Assembly (NCBI GenBank): GCA_942493045.1
Contig: OW818665.1
Location: 2,232,001-2,296,000 of the forward strand
Origin: Teretinema sp942493045
GTDB lineage: Bacteria > Spirochaetota > Spirochaetia > Treponematales > Treponemataceae
DNA length: 64,000 nt
Reading direction: 5' to 3'
Shown: positions 58,395 to 64,000 of the stretch, in pieces
How positions within the stretch are numbered: the stretch's first letter is position 1
Layout of the letters: the number at the start of each line of letters is the position of its first letter
Notes under the pieces: generated by a model
What the model saw: only the letters and a program-made list of their open reading frames with translations
Database searches by the model: none
What the model was told of the DNA's origin: nothing
Made by a program: the position numbers and the translations under genes

Positions 58395-59263
58395 CTTACA
58401 AAGGCCTCAAGCCGCTCACGCATGGCCATACCGTCCTGATAGCCGCTGCGATGCAGGGCCGAGAGCCGCTCAGGATCGCGCTCCAGGCGGCTCAAGCCCT
58501 GTTGCGGTTCGGGGCGCAGCACCAGGGCCACGCCCTCGGCTTCCAGCGCATCGATATAATCAAGGGTCTCGTTATACAGGATGTTCCGGCGCAGTAATAC
58601 CTCAAGAAACGCGGGATAGCGCGCGTACCGCGCCCGGCACAGAGTTTCTGAAAGAGAGTGCTTTTGGGGGGCGGCTTTTCGAAAGAAACGCGGCTGGGTC
58701 AGCACCACTACCAGCTTCTCGCTGCCCTGTTGCAGAGCCCGGCGCACTGGAATGGAGTCGGCGATGCCGCCGTCCAGATAAGGAACTCCGTTAATCACTA
58801 TCGGGCGGGAAACCAGCGGCAGGGAACAGGAAGCCTGCACCGCGCTTAGAATTTCCTCGGCCTTCCTGGGCGCGAAATATTCAGCCTGACCGGTTTGCAC
58901 ATTGGTGGCCACGGCGTAGTAATTACCGACATTTTTCTCAAAAAGCTGAAAATCAAGGGGATCCAGTTCAAACGGAATTTTCCGGAAGATCAGGTCCATT
59001 CCGAAATACGAGCCTTCACGGAGCAGACAACGCAGTCCCATATAATCGGGACGCCGGCAATAGTCGACATTGACCCGCCTGGAGCGGCCTTTTTGCCGGG
59101 TAATATAGCTCAAGGCGTGGCTGGCTCCGGCTGAAACACCGATTATACTGGAAAAGATCAGGCCATTCTCCAAAAAGGAGTCCAGCACGCCGGTGGTATA
59201 TAAACCGCGCATCCCGCCGCCTTCCAGAATCAGGGTTGTAGAGCCGGGAATTGATGTTATCAT
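58391..59263 (-). CDS. Patatin-like phospholipase (290 aa)
   Basis: Ser-Asp dyad hydrolase: oxyanion-hole LEGGGMRGLYTTGVLD, nucleophile elbow GVSAGASHAL, and the catalytic aspartate in VPYLDGGIADSIPV. RssA/YjjU-like in length, soluble, no signal peptide. First gene of the minus-strand operon patatin/Rsm22-like/ArsC-like/YoaK-like. GGAG lies 8-12 bases before the ATG. Divergent from the second AAA/TPR/GGDEF gene, with 85 bp between. Confidence 0.9.
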   Translation of the reverse strand: MITSIPGSTTLILEGGGMRGLYTTGVLDSFLENGLIFSSIIGVSAGASHALSYITRQKGRSRRVNVDYCRRPDYMGLRCLLREGSYFGMDLIFRKIPFELDPLDFQLFEKNVGNYYAVATNVQTGQAEYFAPRKAEEILSAVQASCSLPLVSRPIVINGVPYLDGGIADSIPVRRALQQGSEKLVVVLTQPRFFRKAAPQKHSLSETLCRARYARYPAFLEVLLRRNILYNETLDYIDALEAEGVALVLRPEPQQGLSRLERDPERLSALHRSGYQDGMAMRERLEAFVR

Positions 59264-59283
59264 TGATTATTCTCCGTTATACG

Positions 59284-59311
59284 TTGACAGGTCCCGGAAA
59301 GCGTGTAAAAC
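59284..59311 (+). promoter_or_regulatory. Conserved promoter-like block before the second AAA/TPR/GGDEF gene
   Basis: TTGACA (59284-59289), 16-bp spacer, TAAAAC (59306-59311). It shares TTGACAGG, AAAG-N-GTG and AAA with the promoter of the paralogue at 52965. If used, the leader would be about 30 nt without a Shine-Dalgarno, so it does not have the leaderless spacing. Confidence 0.4.
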
Positions 59312-59348
59312 TGACTGTCAGGACATTTTTTATCTTCGTTAAAACACC

Positions 59349-62300
59349 ATGAAAACAGCTGCGCCAGCCCGAGAAGACTATTCAGAACAAATCCTCCAAA
59401 GCTACTGGCAAAGCGTTTTAGCAGGCAAGCTTTGCGCAATGCATTTCAGCACCACTGACAAGGCCCCTTTCGACTCAATCGTAACCGATTTTACCGCAGG
59501 CATTCAAGAACCTTTCCTTTTATACCGCAGAACTATCCCGGAGACCCCCTATCAGGATCCCTTTTACCCTTTTTTGGACATTATCAGGGATTATTTTCAA
59601 ACCACCGGACAAAACCCTGACCTGGCGCTGTCAAAAGCCGGCGTATATCAGCCGCAGCGCTGTATTTTCAGAGCTTATTTAACCGGTAGCCGCACTGAAC
59701 GCATCGATATCCCCGTCCTGGAGGAAATCCACTACGAAAAACGACAGGTCCGGCGCTCGATTTTCCTGCTGTTGAGGTTTATCGCGCAGCACAAGCCGCT
59801 GATTCTGGCGATTAGCAACCTGCGTTACGCCACCGCAGCGGTACTGGATTTTGTACGCTTCCTGCAGGAAGAACAGCTTGACGCGCCGATTCTCTGTCTG
59901 TATGCCTACGACAAACTGCAACGCTGGGAACACGACCCGGAGAACGAGCAGTGGGAACGGTTTTTAATCGGCATTGAAGAAAGCAATACCATTTTTGAAA
60001 TCCGTCAAGAAAACGGCAAACCGGCAAAAAAAGCTAAACCAGTAATAAAACCTCCGGTCATTCCGGAACCCCGCGCGCTGGTGCAGATGGCCCGCCTGAA
60101 CCTCGTTTTTACCGCTTTTCCGGAAGCGCTCGGCTGTGCCCAGCAGGCCCAATCCGCCCTTAACGCCCTCAGTGATCCGGAATCCGACAACCTGCAGTAT
60201 TCACTGCTGAATACCATCGGCGACGCTCATTATTATATGGGAGAGCCGAATCATGCCCTGTTGAGCTACCAGGCCCTCACCGAAAAAGCTCAGCGCGATG
60301 AGAATAAAAAAGCCCTGGCCAAATCCACCCGCAAAACCGGTTTCGCCTACCTGGCCTTCGGAGACATTGATTCCGCCAAGCGCTTTGCCATGTTGCAGCT
60401 TAAAATCACCGAGAAATTACCCGAGAAACTGCATCGTCTCTACGCCTGGTATTTCTGCTTTCTGGTGTCCACCCGGAATTCAATTCTCATCCCCAAAGAG
60501 GACTACTTCACTCTACTGAACGACTTGAATCATCCGGAGTTCTCCAATATGCATGCCTTCGTCTGTCAGCAGTCTGTTTCCTATGGCGCCTATTACGGCG
60601 GTTACCAGGAAATTCTGCTGCTTTGCGACAAGGCTATTGAGTACTATACCCGTAACGGCAACGAATTCGGCCTTTCGATCGCGCTGCACAAAAAAGCGAT
60701 TATTTATTCCAACAATTCCATGTATGAAGACTCCTTCGTCTACATGAAAAAAAGCCACCGACTGCGGATTAAAATCGGAAACTCCCTGGATATTGTACGC
60801 ATCCAGAACGGTATCGGCTACCTGTATTACCTGACCGCTAATTATCCGAAGGCTTTCACCTATTTCAAGAAATCCTTGCAGATACTGCTCAAAATGCATG
60901 ATTACGACGAAATCACGGCCACCTTGTTTAACCTGGCGATGCTGTATATCGCCTGCGGTTATTATCAGCGCGGTACGGTTATTCTGGATAAAATTCTCAA
61001 GATTATGCACATCCTCAAACTGATCCATATTCCCTATCATACGGTCGAGGATATTTATGTACTGAAAGCCTTTTGCGCCATTAAAACCGGCCTGACCGTC
61101 AAAGCCTTGGAGCTGGTTAATAAAATCCGGCTGAGCGGCAGAAAACTTTCCTGGCGCACCCGGTTTTTCTTCACCCTATTGCAGGGCATCATCGCTGCGG
61201 AGAATGGCGACCTGCCCAAAGCCGATGATTTTTTCCGCACAGCCCTGAAAGAGGCCAGCGCGGAGCGCGACAACAAAAAAGATATTCTGCCGCATTATTA
61301 CGCCCAATATTCGCGGGTCCTGCTGGCGGCCGGCCAGAAAAAACGGGCTTCTGAAATTCTTACCGAGGGAATTCATTTCTGCGATTCAAATAACTATACG
61401 GAGCATGTCCGCTCATTTCAGCTGCTGCGGGACAGCGGATCGGCGCCGGAAGTACTGTGCGAGATGGGAAACATCCAGGTAAATCTGGACACCCTGGTAG
61501 AACTGGCCCAACAGGAATTCGTGCTCAGCCGGTTGCAGAACAAAATCCGTGACATCCGCTTCCTGAATATAATACAGACCGAGCTGATGCAGTCCGCAGA
61601 CCGTCAGTCCGTAGCCGAACGGCTGCTGAATCTGATCTTTTATCATTTTCCCATGGAAATATCCAGTTTTCATCTGGTCGGCGAAAGCGGAACCGATACC
61701 CTGCTGGCTCAGAATATTCCGGAGAGTCTTGGAAAACCGGATCTGTCCCTGCTGCTGCGCGCGGTGGCCGCCGGCCGGGAGCAGAGCGTTTTTACGGCCT
61801 CTGAAATCAGGGACCTTATTCCGGAACTGTCGCTCCAACTCGAGAGCCTGGTAAGCATACCGATTCTGCAAAACAGGCTACCGGTAGCCTATCTTTTTCT
61901 GGCCACTCAGAAGAGCGATGTTTCGCTTACCGGCGAAGATATGGAAATCCTCAAAATCGCCAGCAGTCAGATCAGCATTCTGTTTGAAAAGATCCATCAC
62001 GAAGAGGAAATCACCCGCATTTCCCGCCAGGATGCCCTGTCCGGCCTGCATAACCGGCAAGCCCTGCAAACCCGGTTGCGCGAAGAATCACTGCGTATCA
62101 AACGCTACAAAAACCGTACTGAGGTTAATTTTTCGGTAGCCTTTATCGATCTGGATAATTTCAAATATTACAATGATACTTTCGGACACAATATCGGCGA
62201 CTTGATCATTGTCGAGTTTTCCAAACTCTTGATCGCCAATTTCCGGGAGATTGATTTTGTGGCCCGCTTCGGTGGCGACGAGTTTATAGTTATCATGCCG

Positions 62301-62591
62301 GAAACCAGCAGCGCCCAGGCTGCCATTCCGCTGAACCGCATTTTTAACGCCCTGCAAAAAGCGCGCTACTTTACCCCGCTGATCGAAAAACAGCTGGGTG
62401 AACCGGTGTGCATACCCGAGCAGAACCTCGTTTCCTGCTCAATAGGCTTATCCGGCTACGAGTATCACAGCGGCCAGGAAGATAATGCCGATCTGCTGCT
62501 GCAGCAGGCCGATAAAGCCCTTTATGACGCCAAAAGCGCCGGAAAACACTGCCTGCGGATATGGCATGATACGGCAACCTACCCGGCTTAA
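59349..62591 (+). CDS. Pseudo-AAA/TPR/GAF-like/GGDEF diguanylate cyclase, paralogue 2 (1080 aa)
   Basis: Same length and domain order as the protein at 53.0-56.2 kb. N-terminal AAA-like region with no Walker A (MHFSTTDKAPFDSIV), TPR block (TIGDAHYYMGEPNHALLSYQAL, YSNNSMYEDSFVYMKKS, YLYYLTANYPKAFTYFKKSL), signalling helix, GAF-like region and GGDEF domain: DALSGLHNRQAL, FIDLDNFKYYNDTFGH, RxxD site (REID) and ARFGGDEF. The two proteins share an identical 21-residue stretch at the helix (beginning RLQNKIRD), far above their overall similarity. Both should be active, product-inhibited diguanylate cyclases with different TPR-sensed inputs. Confidence 0.85.
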   Translation: MKTAAPAREDYSEQILQSYWQSVLAGKLCAMHFSTTDKAPFDSIVTDFTAGIQEPFLLYRRTIPETPYQDPFYPFLDIIRDYFQTTGQNPDLALSKAGVYQPQRCIFRAYLTGSRTERIDIPVLEEIHYEKRQVRRSIFLLLRFIAQHKPLILAISNLRYATAAVLDFVRFLQEEQLDAPILCLYAYDKLQRWEHDPENEQWERFLIGIEESNTIFEIRQENGKPAKKAKPVIKPPVIPEPRALVQMARLNLVFTAFPEALGCAQQAQSALNALSDPESDNLQYSLLNTIGDAHYYMGEPNHALLSYQALTEKAQRDENKKALAKSTRKTGFAYLAFGDIDSAKRFAMLQLKITEKLPEKLHRLYAWYFCFLVSTRNSILIPKEDYFTLLNDLNHPEFSNMHAFVCQQSVSYGAYYGGYQEILLLCDKAIEYYTRNGNEFGLSIALHKKAIIYSNNSMYEDSFVYMKKSHRLRIKIGNSLDIVRIQNGIGYLYYLTANYPKAFTYFKKSLQILLKMHDYDEITATLFNLAMLYIACGYYQRGTVILDKILKIMHILKLIHIPYHTVEDIYVLKAFCAIKTGLTVKALELVNKIRLSGRKLSWRTRFFFTLLQGIIAAENGDLPKADDFFRTALKEASAERDNKKDILPHYYAQYSRVLLAAGQKKRASEILTEGIHFCDSNNYTEHVRSFQLLRDSGSAPEVLCEMGNIQVNLDTLVELAQQEFVLSRLQNKIRDIRFLNIIQTELMQSADRQSVAERLLNLIFYHFPMEISSFHLVGESGTDTLLAQNIPESLGKPDLSLLLRAVAAGREQSVFTASEIRDLIPELSLQLESLVSIPILQNRLPVAYLFLATQKSDVSLTGEDMEILKIASSQISILFEKIHHEEEITRISRQDALSGLHNRQALQTRLREESLRIKRYKNRTEVNFSVAFIDLDNFKYYNDTFGHNIGDLIIVEFSKLLIANFREIDFVARFGGDEFIVIMPETSSAQAAIPLNRIFNALQKARYFTPLIEKQLGEPVCIPEQNLVSCSIGLSGYEYHSGQEDNADLLLQQADKALYDAKSAGKHCLRIWHDTATYPA

Positions 62592-62631
62592 GTAGACTTT
62601 CGCCCGCTGACATCCTTAAAAACAGTTACCA

Positions 62632-62661
62632 TTGTCTCTCAGGCCTGTTTATAGGTATACT
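62632..62661 (+). promoter_or_regulatory. Promoter of the slyX-like gene, leaderless geometry
   Basis: TTGTCT (62632-62637), 18-bp spacer, TATACT (62656-62661); ATG at 62669 after 7 bases. Confidence 0.5.
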
Positions 62662-62668
62662 TAAGAGT

Positions 62669-62875
62669 ATGAATGACTGCGAAGCACGGTGCGAGCGCCT
62701 GGAAACAAAACTGGCGTATCTTGAGGATTTTATGACTAAACTGCAGGAAATCGCGGTGGAGCATACCTCCAGCATCGATCGCCTGAAAGCCGAAAACCGG
62801 GCATTACAGGCCAAACTGGGCGAAATCGAAGACGCTGTGCAGGATACCGCCAGCTCCCGGCCGCCGCATTATTAA
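62669..62875 (+). CDS. slyX: SlyX-like coiled-coil protein (68 aa)
   Basis: A short coiled-coil protein with the SlyX ending: CERLETKLAYLEDFMTKL, heptad pattern through residue 52, then SSRPPHY at the C-terminus (family tail is typically PPHY). Function in the family is unknown. It stands alone with a start-proximal promoter and is followed 42 bp later by the receiver gene. Confidence 0.85.
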   Translation: MNDCEARCERLETKLAYLEDFMTKLQEIAVEHTSSIDRLKAENRALQAKLGEIEDAVQDTASSRPPHY

Positions 62876-62882
62876 TGTTGTC

Positions 62883-62911
62883 TTGACACAGCACTATACA
62901 TTGGAGATAAT
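62883..62911 (+). promoter_or_regulatory. Promoter of the receiver gene, leaderless geometry
   Basis: TTGACA (62883-62888), 17-bp spacer, GATAAT (62906-62911); ATG at 62918 after 6 bases. One of the clearest cases in the window. Confidence 0.72.
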
Positions 62912-62917
62912 TTACAT

Positions 62918-63295
62918 ATGAAGCATGTTCTGATAGTCGAAGACGATTCATCGGTCGCCGAAATGATGCAGCTCACCTTGGAGCATGCCGGTTATACCGT
63001 TGTAACCATACCTTCGGCTGAAGGCGCGATTGAAGCAATCGAAACGCACAATCCGGTTTTAGCCATCGTCGACGTTGTTCTTCCCGGACAGGGCGGAATG
63101 GATCTGGTTCTGGATATACATGCCAAATTCAAGGATCTCCCGCTGATTCTGACTTCCGGTAAAATTGACATGAGTAAAGAAACTTTCAAGGTATTAGCCA
63201 AGCAGTTCGGCGTTGTTTCCATTCTCGCCAAGCCCTTTACGGTGGAAGAACTGATGGAAACCGCGGCAGCGGCCCTCGCTCCCTCAAAAAAATAA
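62918..63295 (+). CDS. Stand-alone CheY-like response regulator (125 aa)
   Basis: Receiver domain only: acidic pair D9-D10 in IVEDDSS, phospho-acceptor D52 in AIVDVVLPGQGG, switch residue in ILTSGK, and the conserved lysine in ILAKPFTVEEL. No output domain, so it acts by protein contact or phosphotransfer. No histidine kinase is adjacent. Separated by 6 bp from the convergent MscS gene. Confidence 0.9.
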   Translation: MKHVLIVEDDSSVAEMMQLTLEHAGYTVVTIPSAEGAIEAIETHNPVLAIVDVVLPGQGGMDLVLDIHAKFKDLPLILTSGKIDMSKETFKVLAKQFGVVSILAKPFTVEELMETAAAALAPSKK

Positions 63296-63301
63296 CAACC
63301 G

Positions 63302-64000
63302 TCAGCACACCGGGGCGTTAACCGCATGCACAGCCAGCTGCGGGAAAGGAATAACAATACCTTCCCTGGCAAAACGCTCCGCGACATCGATCATCATTGA
63401 ATTCTTTAACTCCAAAAATTGTTCAACCGGGGCCCAGGCGCCGAAGAGCACGGTAATGCTGGAATCCTCAAAAGAATCAAAAATTACCACCGGCGCCGGT
63501 TCAGCGAGGGCAAACTCATTTTTCGCGGCGATATCCTGTAGAATTTCGCGAAGCTGCCGCAGATCGGTACCATAGGCCACTCCGACCTTGAGCGTAAAAC
63601 GGCGTACCGGGAAGTGTGTTTTATTTATCAAATTAGTCTTAATGATGGTCTCATTGGGGATTCGCACAAACTGGTTTTCCGGTGTTTTAAGGCGGATTGA
63701 CAGCAAGTCGATCGATTCCACAGTCCCGACTATTGAGTTTACCTCCAGCAGATCGCCGATCTGGAAGGCCCGCTCACTCATCACAAACAAACCGGAAATA
63801 ACGTTGGAAACCGAGGTCTGGGCCGCGAAGCCGATCGCGATACCGGCGATTCCGGCGGCGCCCATCAGAGCCGAAAGATTAATCCCCAGCCGGTTGAAGA
63901 TGGTCATCAGCACCACCACGAAACCCAGGTAATGAATAGCCTTTTGCACGATATGCATTACCTGGGGCTTCAGCGCCTTGGCGCCCAGCCGTTTAACCAT
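63302..64000 (-). CDS. MscS-family mechanosensitive channel, C-terminal part
   Basis: Beta and C-terminal domains and the pore helix region are present: LSALMGAAGIAGIAIGFAAQTSVSNVISGLFVMSERAFQIGDLLEV (pore helix TM3 and start of the beta domain), VGTVESIDLLSIRLKTPENQFVRIPNETII, and FTLKVGVAYGTDLRQL. The upstream membrane helices lie beyond the window; the methionine at the very edge is probably internal. Small-conductance channels release solutes on osmotic downshock. Confidence 0.92.
   Translation of the reverse strand: MVKRLGAKALKPQVMHIVQKAIHYLGFVVVLMTIFNRLGINLSALMGAAGIAGIAIGFAAQTSVSNVISGLFVMSERAFQIGDLLEVNSIVGTVESIDLLSIRLKTPENQFVRIPNETIIKTNLINKTHFPVRRFTLKVGVAYGTDLRQLREILQDIAAKNEFALAEPAPVVIFDSFEDSSITVLFGAWAPVEQFLELKNSMMIDVAERFAREGIVIPFPQLAVHAVNAPVC

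Noticed and set aside
1..64000. tRNA, rRNA, CRISPR arrays, prophage or toxin-antitoxin pairs
   Set aside because: I looked for tRNA-like arms, short regularly spaced repeats, integrase or phage structural genes and small toxin/antitoxin pairs and found none that hold up.

Overview
The window reads as a chromosomal segment of a free-living or gut-type spirochaete (Treponema/Spirochaetales-like, moderately GC-rich). The basis is the combination of an ODP-type di-iron oxygen sensor next to a soluble chemotaxis receptor, an outer-membrane porin with a glycan-binding module, a trimeric [FeFe] hydrogenase, and several protein types I associate with spirochaetes. This is inference from gene content; there is no rRNA gene to settle it. 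I see no tRNA, rRNA, CRISPR array or transposase.

Layout. 1-3.4 kb (-): a starch/maltodextrin-type locus (partial GH13 amylase lipoprotein, small lipoprotein, CBM48-porin) behind tandem LacI-type operators. 3.8-7.2 kb (-): pstSCA without pstB; PstA carries a large extra domain. 7.3-11.5 kb (+): a cassette of SGNH hydrolase, DUF5989 peptide, carbamoyltransferase and SxtJ-like protein. 11.7-14.2 kb (+): a PhoB/PhoR-type two-component system. 14.3-22.6 kb: housekeeping genes (RluA-type pseudouridine synthase, Rsm22-like, MerR, Der, PtsI, GerMN protein, two metallophosphoesterases). 22.7-28.8 kb (+): a metal-chelate/cobalamin-type ABC importer, gamma-carbonic-anhydrase-like protein, DRTGG protein, methyltransferase and MnmA. 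28.8-31.3 kb (+): the ODP/MCP pair and a HAD phosphatase. 31.4-33.4 kb (+): CBS-ATPase, DRTGG and PHP genes, which elsewhere accompany bifurcating hydrogenases. 33.5-37.0 kb: acyl-CoA synthetase, NlpC/P60 protein and a lipoprotein. 37.1-47.6 kb (+): the most unusual region, described below. 47.8-52.9 kb (+): hydrogenase operon (HydC, ATPase, ferredoxin, HydB, HydA). 53.0-62.6 kb: two 1080-residue pseudo-AAA/TPR/GGDEF proteins flanking a minus-strand operon (patatin, Rsm22-like, ArsC-like, YoaK-like). 62.7-64.0 kb: SlyX-like protein, CheY-like receiver and a partial MscS channel.

The candidate undescribed system is at 37.1-47.6 kb. A three-gene cassette of mutually paralogous proteins of about 235 residues, from a family I do not recognise, is present twice as a 2317-bp direct repeat with seven differences, each copy with its own near-consensus promoter. 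Between the copies lie a pseudokinase, a membrane protein with a variant GGDEF motif, a fourth, tailed paralogue, a PPP-type phosphatase and a HipA/PI4K-like kinase. This looks like a phospho- and possibly c-di-GMP-linked regulatory or assembly module built around an abundant protein. It sits between the two halves of what is often one hydrogenase locus.

A second pattern runs through the window: many first-in-operon genes have a sigma70-type promoter whose -10 hexamer ends only 5-10 nt before the start codon, with no room for a Shine-Dalgarno. This implies widespread leaderless mRNAs, while downstream genes in operons use ordinary Shine-Dalgarno sites.
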